From the NCBI GenBank assembly GCA_938092195.1, contig CALKHD010000221.1:1-18369 (forward strand): a stretch of 18,369 bases of DNA, given 5' to 3'. The notes under the pieces are model-generated. The model searched no databases. It was not told where the DNA came from and saw only the letters and a list, made by a program, of their open reading frames with translations. The position numbers were made by a program, and so were the translations under genes. Source of the stretch: an uncultured Flavobacteriales bacterium (lineage in GTDB: Bacteria; Bacteroidota; Bacteroidia; Flavobacteriales_D; Sanyastnellaceae). Below are positions 1-7,185 of the stretch, piece after piece. How positions within the stretch are numbered: position 1 is the first letter of the stretch; every line of letters starts with the position of its first letter.

Positions 1-591
1 CCGGGTGAGAAGGGTCCTGCTGCCGTCGGCAGTCTCATGCCATGCTTCCAGCGTGATGTCGAAATGGGAGGGGCCGATGCGCTGCAAATAGGGCAAGGGT
101 TGGGGGTCCTGCGTGGGACCTTCGATTCGGAAGGGTTCCAGTGCGCTTAACGGGACCACGTTGTCGCCCACCGTTGTGGCAAAGTTCTTGCCCAAAAAGG
201 GGCCGAGGGGAACGTACTCCCAAGCTTGGATGTCTCGGGCCGACCAGTCGTTGACCAGAACGAGACCTTCGATGTAGCTGTCGGCCTCGGCCATGGAAAT
301 GGGCCTGCCACGTTCAGAATCGCGGGAGATGACCACGCCGACTTCTAGCTCAAAGTCCAGCTTGCGGGTGGGACCAAAGGTGATGGTGCCATCGGCTTCC
401 TTGCGCTGTCCAGAGGGACGGTAAACAGGTTCGCCGCTGGCGATGATGCTGCTCGATCGGCCATGATATCCAACGGGCAAGTGCTTCCAGTTGGGCAGCA
501 AGGCATTCTCTGGATCGCGAAACATCTTGCCCACGTTTCGGGCATGGTGCTCAGAAGAATAGAAATCGGTGAATTCGCCCCACTTGCGCAT
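1..591 (-). CDS. Fumarylacetoacetase, catalytic domain only (3' end beyond window)
   Basis: Fumarylacetoacetase performs the last step of tyrosine/homogentisate breakdown, splitting fumarylacetoacetate into fumarate and acetoacetate in the cytoplasm. The 197 visible residues match the family closely: TDFYSS at 8-13, PNWKHLPVGYHGR at 33-45, LDFELEV at 78-84, NDWSARDIQ at 114-122 and PLGPFLGK at 128-135. By comparison with the mammalian enzyme, the metal ligands (Asp9, Glu81, Glu83, Asp115), the catalytic His16 and Lys135 are all present. The odd point is the start. The family normally has about 120 residues in an N-terminal SH3-like domain before the TDFYSS motif, but here the only ATG is eight codons before it. 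An in-frame TAA lies 11 codons upstream of the ATG, and the surA stop codon ends 30 bases away. The enzyme is therefore N-terminally truncated or a split gene. Identity is sure; activity is uncertain. It is last in the foldase operon, with no obvious functional link. Confidence 0.88.
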   Translation of the reverse strand, partial: MRKWGEFTDFYSSEHHARNVGKMFRDPENALLPNWKHLPVGYHGRSSSIIASGEPVYRPSGQRKEADGTITFGPTRKLDFELEVGVVISRDSERGRPISMAEADSYIEGLVLVNDWSARDIQAWEYVPLGPFLGKNFATTVGDNVVPLSALEPFRIEGPTQDPQPLPYLQRIGPSHFDITLEAWHETADGSRTLLTR

Positions 592-621
592 GTCTGCTAA
601 GATGAGGAGTCGAAGTTAGGT

Positions 622-2001
622 TCAGCGGCTGCCTGCAGCACTTTCTCCAAACCAGTCTTGGTCAAAAGTGCAGCCGTCAAAATCGTCGGTCAGGCGCACG
701 TAGGTTTCGGCCAACCGGCGGCGCACCCATTTTGACAGCTTGGACTGCCTCAACTCGCTCTCCACCTGCATTTGGAAGAGCTCATAGTCTTGCTGCGGAC
801 TCGCCGCGTGGGCCGGCTTTCGCTCGTCTAGGCGATACAAGGCGTATGCCTGCTGCTCTTCACCCTCGACGGCTGTTGGCTCTGAATACTCTCCAGTTCG
901 AAGCTCGTTGATCATGAAGAATTGGGTGCGTTCCAATTCGTCCACGCCGTGGAAGAGTCCGCCTGTGCGAGGGTTGATCACGCGGCCCCCTTGGTTTTGG
1001 GTCTCTTCATCGGTGGAGTAGCGAGTCACGGCTTCTTCGAAGGTCAAAGAATCGATGGCCAGCAATACAGCGACGCTGTCGGCGAGTTGCGCGGCTTCCG
1101 TCAATGCGGATTCTGGCACTGTGGGCTTCATCAGCACGTGACACATGGAGAAGACCTCCCCCCGAAGGTTGGTGGTTTTCACAAAATGGAAGCCGAAATC
1201 ACTTTCGAACACCGGACTAAAAGCGCCTTCTGGTGTGGCGAAGACCTGCGCCTCCACTTCGGGCACAAAAGCGCCGCGCCGGATGTCTTCGTAGCATCCG
1301 CCTTTGTACTTGGAACCGGGGTCTTCACTGTGGCGCATGGCCGCCAACGTCAAGCTCAAGTTGCCCGCCACCACTTCCGCGCGAATGCTGTCGAGCTTCA
1401 TGCGGGTTTCGAGCTTTTCGGCTTCGCTGAGCTCCGGCTCGATCATCAGTCGGCTGTACCGAATTTCTTCGGGAATGAGCGGAAGGCTGTCGGTGGGGAT
1501 GGCGTCAAAGTGATCGGCAATGTCTCGGGGCGTGGCCCGCACTTGGCCCTCAATCTCGGCTTGCATGCGGTCGGCCATGATTTGCTCTCGCATGGGCTCG
1601 CGAAACTCTGCCTTCCAGGCTGCGACAGTCTTGCCGTACTCCGCCTCAAAGGCCTCCACAGAGCCAAACATGCGGATGTAGTATTCCAGCCTTCGGTCGA
1701 TTTGTGCCGTGACCTCTCCGTCGTCCACCATGATGGAGTCCAGACGCGCCTGGTGCAGAAGCAGTTTTTGCAGCATGAGCTGTTCCACCACAGGGCACAC
1801 GTCGGTGACGGGCATGCCCGAAGCCTCCATCTGAAATAGCTGGGCGTCTACATCGCTTTGAAGCACGATTTCATTGCCCACAACCGCGATGATGCGCTCG
1901 AGTTGCTGGAGCTCTGGCTGGGCCAGTTCAGGCTGTTCTTGAGCATGGACAAACGACAGAGACCAGGCCAGGGAAAGAAGGACGAAATGGCGTGTGTTCA
2001 T
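622..2001 (-). CDS. surA: SurA-like periplasmic peptidyl-prolyl isomerase/chaperone
   Basis: This is a periplasmic foldase of the SurA family, which escorts unfolded outer-membrane proteins and isomerises prolyl bonds. The 459-residue protein begins with a signal peptide (hydrophobic residues 6-18, likely cleavage after Ala20 before Gln-Glu-Gln). A SurA_N-type segment follows, with the hallmark IAVVGNEIVLQSDVD around residues 38-52. Two parvulin-like domains come next, at about 178-282 and 283-393, the first with a typical GFHFVK ending. The C-terminal helix (KWVRRRLAETYV) is also typical of Bacteroidetes SurA proteins. Its ATG overlaps the TGA of the upstream lipoprotein gene in an ATGA arrangement, which points to translational coupling. 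With two parvulin domains and the SurA_N motif, family assignment is strong. Which barrel proteins it serves is not visible, although two barrel genes lie just upstream of the operon. Confidence 0.87.
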   Translation of the reverse strand: MNTRHFVLLSLAWSLSFVHAQEQPELAQPELQQLERIIAVVGNEIVLQSDVDAQLFQMEASGMPVTDVCPVVEQLMLQKLLLHQARLDSIMVDDGEVTAQIDRRLEYYIRMFGSVEAFEAEYGKTVAAWKAEFREPMREQIMADRMQAEIEGQVRATPRDIADHFDAIPTDSLPLIPEEIRYSRLMIEPELSEAEKLETRMKLDSIRAEVVAGNLSLTLAAMRHSEDPGSKYKGGCYEDIRRGAFVPEVEAQVFATPEGAFSPVFESDFGFHFVKTTNLRGEVFSMCHVLMKPTVPESALTEAAQLADSVAVLLAIDSLTFEEAVTRYSTDEETQNQGGRVINPRTGGLFHGVDELERTQFFMINELRTGEYSEPTAVEGEEQQAYALYRLDERKPAHAASPQQDYELFQMQVESELRQSKLSKWVRRRLAETYVRLTDDFDGCTFDQDWFGESAAGSR

Positions 2002-2921
2002 GGGGTGTCGCTAAAGCGTTCTGTCTTGGGGTCGATGGTCAAGGCTTCTTCGGCCCAGGCGGCCTCCACCGCTTGCTCGCGCATGGTGACCAAGGTACGG
2101 TTGCGGCGCCGGTGAAGAAGAAGCTCTCCAATGCGATCGGCCACCCTTTCAACAGGGCTTACCTGTCCGGTTCTCAAGCGCTCGGTGACCAAGAGCAAGG
2201 CGCGTTCATCATCAGCATGGCCGGCTGCAGTATCTGCCTTCCATTCGATTTTGGTGACCCGGTTGCTCGCTTGTTGTCTGGACGCGCGTCGGGGATCCAA
2301 GGGGAGACGTTCTGACAACTCTTCCCACGACCACCATTGCTGGGCTTCGAGGTCATGGTCCATGCTCGCATCGGTGCAACGGCTCGACAGGTTGGACAGA
2401 ACTTCGGCATCCGAGGAAGCGAGTTGACGTTGCCAGTCCCGAATGTCACGGGGAAAGGGTTCATTGGCGGGAAAGACCAGCCATCTGGCCCTGAACACCG
2501 GGGCATTGAGTTTGAAGAGTTCGGGCTGTTCGTCCAGGAACGATTGCAATTCCGAAGTGCTCAATGCCGTGTCGAGGTTGTCTCTGAGGTAGCGGTCTTC
2601 ATAGGCGTGGATGAAAAGCGCCTCGGTGTATTGGGTGATTTCCCGATGAAAGTCTCGTTCGCTTTCGGGCAATTCAGTTTTGGCCAAATGCACCAATGTT
2701 CGGCGCTGTTGCCAATCGGCAATGAACCGTTGAGACCAGGATGCACTGTCCATCCCCGTCAAAGGAGCAGGCATTTCAGCGCTGATCTCGCCCAAGGTCA
2801 ATTCCTCTCCGTGGGCGGTGGCCACCACGGCCGTCAGGGGGTTTGGTGGCTCAGAATTTTTGCATCCAGACGCAAATCCGCAATACAGAATCAACAGAAA
2901 CCAAGCAGAGAGGCGGGCCAT
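1998..2921 (-). CDS. Lipoprotein of the foldase operon, parvulin-less SurA/PpiC-like
   Basis: This is a predicted lipoprotein of 307 residues with no confidently recognised catalytic domain. The signal peptide (hydrophobic 7-18) ends in a lipobox-like Ala-Ser-Gly-Cys with Cys20 as the lipidation site. The next part (about 30-140) is helical and acidic, and resembles the N-terminal chaperone half of PpiC/SurA proteins: a VVATAHGEELTLGEI strand-turn, then helices and a SELQSFLDEQPELF segment. No parvulin core follows. I chose the ATG at 2921, which overlaps the upstream gene's TGA by one base (TGATG); a TTG one codon earlier is the alternative. The TGA overlaps the surA ATG by four bases. Its position between two parvulin foldases suggests it works with them as a membrane-anchored chaperone or adaptor, but that is inference from context. 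Confidence 0.75.
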   Translation of the reverse strand: MARLSAWFLLILYCGFASGCKNSEPPNPLTAVVATAHGEELTLGEISAEMPAPLTGMDSASWSQRFIADWQQRRTLVHLAKTELPESERDFHREITQYTEALFIHAYEDRYLRDNLDTALSTSELQSFLDEQPELFKLNAPVFRARWLVFPANEPFPRDIRDWQRQLASSDAEVLSNLSSRCTDASMDHDLEAQQWWSWEELSERLPLDPRRASRQQASNRVTKIEWKADTAAGHADDERALLLVTERLRTGQVSPVERVADRIGELLLHRRRNRTLVTMREQAVEAAWAEEALTIDPKTERFSDTP

Positions 2922-4891
2922 CAACGAATGGCGTGGAGGGCGGTGCGGTTCACTTCGTGAGCAAAGCGAGCCCGTAGTTCAGCGATCCAGGTCTTCTCGA
3001 GGTGGTCTTGGAAGTCAGCGATGACTTTGCCCCTGGCCTCTTCGAGGGTTTTGCCAATGGGGTCGATCACTTCTGTAATCTGAACAAAGCGGACTTGGCC
3101 ATCCACGGTTTCGAATGGCGTGATGCCCGGTTGGCCGTTCAAGCTTTCGAACGCAGCGTCGAGGGTGGGGTTGGTGCCCAGCTCCACTCGGCTTTCTTCC
3201 ACCGTGATGCTCAATGGGTTTTCTGACACCATTTCCCGGCGCTCGGTTTCCATGTCCCCCCCCGCTTGCGCCACATTGAAGATGCGCTGTGCGGCGGTGT
3301 CATCGGAACAGCGGAATATCTGTCCTTGGATCCGGGTCTTCCAAGCATACTCCGTCTGATTTTCGTCCCAGAAATTCTGCAGGCCTGCGCTGTCTCGAAC
3401 AGCGCGGCTCCAGACCTTTTGGTCGGTCAATTCAAACAAGAGAATGCCATCGTGGTACTCCTCCATCAGGAGCCTGAAGTCGTTGTGCTTGCCTTCCAAA
3501 CGTTGGTCTTCATAGGCGATGACTGCTTCGTCGCTGAACCTGGCCAAGGCCTGCCTCAGCAAAGATTCTGCGCCTTGGTCCACCGAAACACGCGACCGTT
3601 TGTCGTTCACAAAGGCAATGAAGTCGCCGACGGTGGTCTTTTCCTTGCCCACCATCAAAATGGGCTTTTTGGCGATGCCTTTCTTCACCGAGATGGGTTG
3701 CAGAATGCTGTCGATCACCGTGGCATCGACCACCTGCTGGAACCGCTTTTCGTCGAGGGTGAAACCGTATTCAGCTTTGCGTTTGGCAATGAAGCTTTTG
3801 CGGACTTGCTCTGAGCGGCTGTCGCGCTGAAGCTTCTTTTCCAATTCACGCTTGGATTCATCAAACGTTGGTGGGGCTTTGAATTCGAGCCGTTGAATGA
3901 GGTGCCATCCATATTGGGTTTGAACGGGCTCGGAAATGTCCCCGTCTTGAGCCAGCGCAAAGGCAGCTTCTTCGAAAGGCTCCACCATGCGTCCAGTTCC
4001 AAACATGGGCAATTCGCCACCCTTGGTGCGGGAGCTTTGGTCGTCACTGTGCTGACGAGCGAGCTCTGCAAAACTGGCGCCGTTGGCCAGTTCGGCATTG
4101 AGGGCGTCAATTTTGGCTTTGGCTTCACTCTCGTCGCCTTTGTTCTTGGATGGGCGAATCATGATGTGGGCCACTTTCAATTCTCCCCGGGCCGGTCGGC
4201 GGCCTGTGAGTTTGATGATGTGGTAGCCATAGCGGGTGCGGATGGGCCCCACCAATTGCCCAACTTCTGCGGTGTAGCAGGCCTCCTCGAAGGAGTAAAG
4301 CATCATGAATGCACTGAACCAACCCAAGTCACCCCCGTTGTCTTTGACGCTGGGGTCGTCGCTGCCGCCCCTGGATTTGGCGATGCCGGCAAAGTCTTCA
4401 CCACTGGCAATGCGCTCTTTCAAGGCCAGGGCTTTGTTCCAAGCATTCAATGTGTCCAGTGGGGAAGAATCCCCTCCAATGTTAACCAGCAGGTGAGAGG
4501 CGCGCACTTCCTCGAGCGTGCGGGCATAGGCCTGTTCTACCATGGCGTCGAGCAAGTCATTGTCGACCAAGTAAGGCCGGGCCAGTTGTTTGCGGTAGCC
4601 TGCGAGCTCGTTGATGAACGCCTGTGCGGTATCCATGCCCAATTCCTCAGCAGCGAGCACTTTGAGCTTGAAGTCAATGAACAGCTCCATGTACTCGTCC
4701 AAAGCAGCTGGGGTGACCAAACTGTCTCGGTTGTTCTTCTTGAAGATGTGCTCAAAGTCTTGGGCAGATACTTCTTCTCCGGCAACCGTGACTACGGTTT
4801 GGGCCTGGTGGCCCAGCGGGGTGAACATCAAAAGGGAGAGAAGTCCAAGGGCGATAGGACGGAATGCTGCAGAAATTCGGTGGAGGCTCAT
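2921..4891 (-). CDS. Periplasmic peptidyl-prolyl isomerase, PpiC/PrsA-like, two parvulin domains
   Basis: This large exported foldase has 656 residues. The reading frame stays open 162 codons further upstream, but the ATG at 4891 begins a good signal peptide (hydrophobic 13-26, cleavage near Ala30-Gln31), and the upstream extension runs through the neighbouring gene on the same strand and has no protein-like character. After an N-terminal helical segment (about 32-125) come two parvulin domains. The first (about 128-230) has ASHLLV, GGDLGW and GYHIIK; the second (about 236-336) has VAHIMIRPS, GGELPMFG and GWHLIQ. The long C-terminal part (340-656) is helical, as is common in Bacteroidetes homologues. 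This is the first gene of the operon and is followed by the lipoprotein, surA and fumarylacetoacetase genes. It probably assists folding of envelope or secreted proteins. Family call is firm; substrate is unknown. Confidence 0.87.
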   Translation of the reverse strand: MSLHRISAAFRPIALGLLSLLMFTPLGHQAQTVVTVAGEEVSAQDFEHIFKKNNRDSLVTPAALDEYMELFIDFKLKVLAAEELGMDTAQAFINELAGYRKQLARPYLVDNDLLDAMVEQAYARTLEEVRASHLLVNIGGDSSPLDTLNAWNKALALKERIASGEDFAGIAKSRGGSDDPSVKDNGGDLGWFSAFMMLYSFEEACYTAEVGQLVGPIRTRYGYHIIKLTGRRPARGELKVAHIMIRPSKNKGDESEAKAKIDALNAELANGASFAELARQHSDDQSSRTKGGELPMFGTGRMVEPFEEAAFALAQDGDISEPVQTQYGWHLIQRLEFKAPPTFDESKRELEKKLQRDSRSEQVRKSFIAKRKAEYGFTLDEKRFQQVVDATVIDSILQPISVKKGIAKKPILMVGKEKTTVGDFIAFVNDKRSRVSVDQGAESLLRQALARFSDEAVIAYEDQRLEGKHNDFRLLMEEYHDGILLFELTDQKVWSRAVRDSAGLQNFWDENQTEYAWKTRIQGQIFRCSDDTAAQRIFNVAQAGGDMETERREMVSENPLSITVEESRVELGTNPTLDAAFESLNGQPGITPFETVDGQVRFVQITEVIDPIGKTLEEARGKVIADFQDHLEKTWIAELRARFAHEVNRTALHAIR

Positions 4892-4908
4892 CGTTGCGAA
4901 TTGACGGC

Positions 4909-4916
4909 CGAATTTA
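4909..4916 (-). promoter_or_regulatory. Possible -7 element upstream of the foldase operon
   Basis: On the minus strand the bases read TAAATTCG, one mismatch from the Bacteroidetes consensus TAnnTTTG. The element lies 17 bases before the ATG at 4891, close to the 16-base spacing of the exact match in front of the Wzc-like gene. No clear TTTG -33 element is visible at the right distance. This is a weak call; the operon could also be read from the barrel genes upstream. Confidence 0.25.
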
Positions 4917-4965
4917 GCGTCTCCGGCTCCACCACCGAAGGATAGAGGCCGCTGATGGTGCACCT

Positions 4966-5970
4966 TTATCTTTTGTTTTCCACCTTTTGCCCCCGAAACC
5001 GCTTCCTGTGGAACACATTCGTCGACGAAGCGGTCAGGGATTTGGCCACTTTCAAGCCCAAGGTCCAATAGGAATCGTTGGTTTGAGCATTGCCTCGAAT
5101 GGCTTGGCGTTCTGACGCCAATCCCTGCTGATACTGATAAGTGGAGATGTTCGGGGCTTCGGCGCAAGGAGGCATGTCGTCTGGATTCGACTGACTGCTC
5201 AGTGCCAAGCCCAATGGAGACATTTTCCAAGGATCGGAGTATTGGCTGCCAATGTCGTCCAGTTGGTCCGTTTGGGTAAAGCGCCAGAGTCCAGTGAGCG
5301 TCAAGTGCCAAGGTTTGCCAGAGCCTGAACGGGCACTGATGGTATAGGATAGGCCGATGGGAACGGTCATGACCCATTGGGCGTAATCCACACCTTCGGT
5401 GCGCAAGGCCCGCAAGTCATGCCATTGGCCCGGGGTGTTCAACCCCAGTTCATTCAAGGCCTCATAGGACAGATTGTGAATGTCGACTTGGGCCATGGGG
5501 GCGTGGTGGAGCAATGCCAATCCAGCCATGGCTCGGAAATGATGGGTCAAGTTCCATTCTCCCAGTTGTCCTCCAAACCTCACAATGGGCCAATCGGCCG
5601 AAGCGGATATTTCCATCATGGCGTTTTGGAAGTGCAGGTTCCTGACAAAAGCAATGGCGTTGTTGGACGCGCTGTCAGCACCTTGTATTCGGATCTTTCT
5701 GAGGTCCAAATTCCAACCAAGGCGTTTTCCGCGTTGCTGAGCCCGCAGGCTCAGGCCACCACCGGCTTGAACCAGATGCCATTGGGTGTCGCTCAGAACT
5801 CCGTAGCTGCCCCGGTGACCGATGTCGCCAGAGTAGCCAGAAACATGACTGGATATACCTGCCTCAAGTTGCCAGCCACTGGGAAGCCGCAATTGAGCAA
5901 CTCCTCCGCGTGCTGCTCCCACCACGAGGGACAGAACGACGGCAAATCGAATGGCATAGACGTGACACAT
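4966..5970 (-). CDS. Outer-membrane beta-barrel protein, DUF6089/PorG-like (copy 1)
   Basis: This is a predicted outer-membrane barrel of 334 residues with a signal peptide (hydrophobic 7-17, likely cleaved near Ala25-Gln26). It shares a set of motifs with the next gene and with the DUF6089 family, to which, as I recall, the T9SS component PorG belongs. The motifs are a GDIGHRG turn near the N-terminus, RNLHFQN before an alternating strand, GQWHDLRALRTEGVDY in a loop, DQLDDIGSQYSDP, and a final RGN-N-SYWTLGLKVAK strand. The ATG at 5970 is preferred over a TTG four codons earlier because that TTG sits inside an exact -7 promoter element. The C-terminus is strongly basic. It may serve T9SS or general envelope assembly; the sequence does not say which. 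A 74-base gap separates it from the foldase operon. Confidence 0.75.
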   Translation of the reverse strand: MCHVYAIRFAVVLSLVVGAARGGVAQLRLPSGWQLEAGISSHVSGYSGDIGHRGSYGVLSDTQWHLVQAGGGLSLRAQQRGKRLGWNLDLRKIRIQGADSASNNAIAFVRNLHFQNAMMEISASADWPIVRFGGQLGEWNLTHHFRAMAGLALLHHAPMAQVDIHNLSYEALNELGLNTPGQWHDLRALRTEGVDYAQWVMTVPIGLSYTISARSGSGKPWHLTLTGLWRFTQTDQLDDIGSQYSDPWKMSPLGLALSSQSNPDDMPPCAEAPNISTYQYQQGLASERQAIRGNAQTNDSYWTLGLKVAKSLTASSTNVFHRKRFRGQKVENKR

Positions 5971-5979
5971 GGTTGGCCA

Positions 5980-5987
5980 CAAATATA
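5980..5987 (-). promoter_or_regulatory. Exact TAnnTTTG -7 element before barrel gene copy 1
   Basis: The minus strand reads TATATTTG, a perfect match to the Bacteroidetes -7 consensus, within an AT-rich 48-base gap. Only nine bases separate it from the ATG, so the transcript would be almost leaderless. No TTG is found at the usual -33 distance. It suggests that copy 1 can be transcribed independently of copy 2. Confidence 0.4.
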
Positions 5988-6018
5988 CGACGAGCGCAAG
6001 AAAATTATCGACTAAATC

Positions 6019-7038
6019 TTAGAAGCGCATTTTGGTGCGTTTCTTAAACAGCCCCCCTCTGCTCTTGTTGCCATAGCGGCTCTTGCTGTTGTTGAAGCTT
6101 TGGCTCTTGCCATTGAGCACTTTGCCAAAAGACACAACCAGGGTGCCGTAGGCATCGTCGTTGGCTTTGTTGCCACGAATGACAGCGTGATCCTCGCTGA
6201 ACCACATGTGGTTGGCTACACTGTGTTCTATGCCAGCCTCTTCCATCACCACTTCGTTGGCTTGGCTCGACAGAGCGGCAGCCAGGGGTTTCATGCCGGC
6301 AGGATCGGCGTAGAACCCGGAGATGTCATCCAAATAATCGGTGTCTGTGATCCTGATGCCAAGTTCCAGGCTCAAGTAAAAGTCCTTGGCACCGCCCTTT
6401 TTCTGTCCGGTGATGACCGCACACAAACCAAATGGGATGGTGGTCAGGTTCAATTCATCGGAATAGTCCACCCCTTCGGTTTGGAGTTCAGGCAGGCTGT
6501 GCCATTCTCCTGGAGAGGTCAGGTTGGCCTCGAGCAAGGAATTGTAAGCTGGGTTATTGGGGTCCACTTGCGCCTCTGGGTTGTGACGCAAAGACGCAAA
6601 GCCTACAAAGCCACGAATGGTCAGCATGGCCCGGCGCTGTCTCGCCCAAACCAAGGGTTTTTGGAACAAGTCGCGTTCGAGTCGAATGCAGCTCTCCTGC
6701 ATGATGTTGCGGAAATGCAGGTTCCGTCCTCGGCGTGCAGAGTAGTTGGTGTGTTTGTCGTGCCCTGAAATTTGCACAGAGTTCAGCTCCATCCGCAGGT
6801 GCCAAATGCCATCGCGGTCCAGTTTGCGACGTGCAAACATGCCAAATGCAGGCCGCGTGCGGACTTCTTGCATGTCCCAAATGAAATCCCTTCGTGAAGA
6901 GGCCCCATCTCCAATGTCTCCCATGTAGTTGGCCATGCCAGCTGTGAAACCGACATCCCAATTTCCTTGGCCCCAAGCATGAGACCCTGAAAGCAGGGTG
7001 ATCAACACGACGGAGGACAAAAGCAAAAGCATGCGCAT
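6019..7038 (-). CDS. Outer-membrane beta-barrel protein, DUF6089/PorG-like (copy 2)
   Basis: This is a tandem paralogue of the downstream gene, 339 residues long. The ATG at 7038 starts a clean signal peptide (MRMLLLLSSVV, cleavage near Gly-Gln-Gly). The frame is open 17 codons further upstream to a double ATG at 7089, but that would add a hydrophilic stretch before the signal peptide. Shared family features are NYMGDIGDG, RNLHFRN, GEWHSLPELQTEGVDY, TDYLDDISGFYADP, a SSQAN motif and a closing RGN-ND-YGTLVVSFGK strand. The C-terminal tail is very basic and ends in Arg-Phe, the aromatic ending being typical of barrels. It stands 48 bases upstream of copy 1 and divergently from the flavoenzyme gene. 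Role is inferred from family only: outer-membrane barrel, possibly related to the T9SS protein PorG. Confidence 0.75.
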   Translation of the reverse strand: MRMLLLLSSVVLITLLSGSHAWGQGNWDVGFTAGMANYMGDIGDGASSRRDFIWDMQEVRTRPAFGMFARRKLDRDGIWHLRMELNSVQISGHDKHTNYSARRGRNLHFRNIMQESCIRLERDLFQKPLVWARQRRAMLTIRGFVGFASLRHNPEAQVDPNNPAYNSLLEANLTSPGEWHSLPELQTEGVDYSDELNLTTIPFGLCAVITGQKKGGAKDFYLSLELGIRITDTDYLDDISGFYADPAGMKPLAAALSSQANEVVMEEAGIEHSVANHMWFSEDHAVIRGNKANDDAYGTLVVSFGKVLNGKSQSFNNSKSRYGNKSRGGLFKKRTKMRF

Positions 7039-7185
7039 GAACCAAAAATCAGGTACGCATGGGGTATAATTGGGGGCCTTGTTCATCATCAGCTACGTCC
7101 TACGTGTGGATAAGTCAATACGGATATCGAAAGGGTATACGCGTCCTACAGGCTTGGGTTACATTCAGATGTGCGATTTTGCAGC
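7039..7185. promoter_or_regulatory. Divergent intergenic region between barrel copy 2 and the flavoenzyme
   Basis: This 147-base region must hold promoters for both flanking genes. I see no exact TAnnTTTG on either strand. It contains an 8-base direct repeat CGTCCTAC at 7096-7103 and 7142-7149, the second copy 46 bases after the first, and a single sequence matching the DnaA-box consensus on the minus strand (7105-7113). Short palindromes GATATC and GTATAC lie between the repeats. Any regulatory role is conjecture. Confidence 0.3.

Noticed and set aside
922..1839. 305-codon plus-strand frame opposite surA
   Set aside because: It is a shadow of the SurA reading frame, with no signal peptide or recognisable domain.
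3256..3263. G8 tract in the foldase gene as a phase-variation site
   Set aside because: A housekeeping foldase is an unlikely phase-variable gene, and tracts of this length occur by chance; it serves better as a control for the glycosyltransferase tract.
3893..4945. 350-codon plus-strand frame opposite the large foldase
   Set aside because: It lies entirely within a convincing parvulin gene on the other strand and has no family motifs.
4892..5377. 162-codon N-terminal extension of the large foldase
   Set aside because: The extension precedes a good signal peptide, overlaps the same-strand barrel gene and has no protein-like features.
7105..7113. Perfect DnaA-box sequence (TTATCCACA on the minus strand)
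   Set aside because: It is a single copy. About one match every two windows of this size is expected by chance, and there is no box cluster, no AT-rich unwinding region and no dnaA or dnaN gene.
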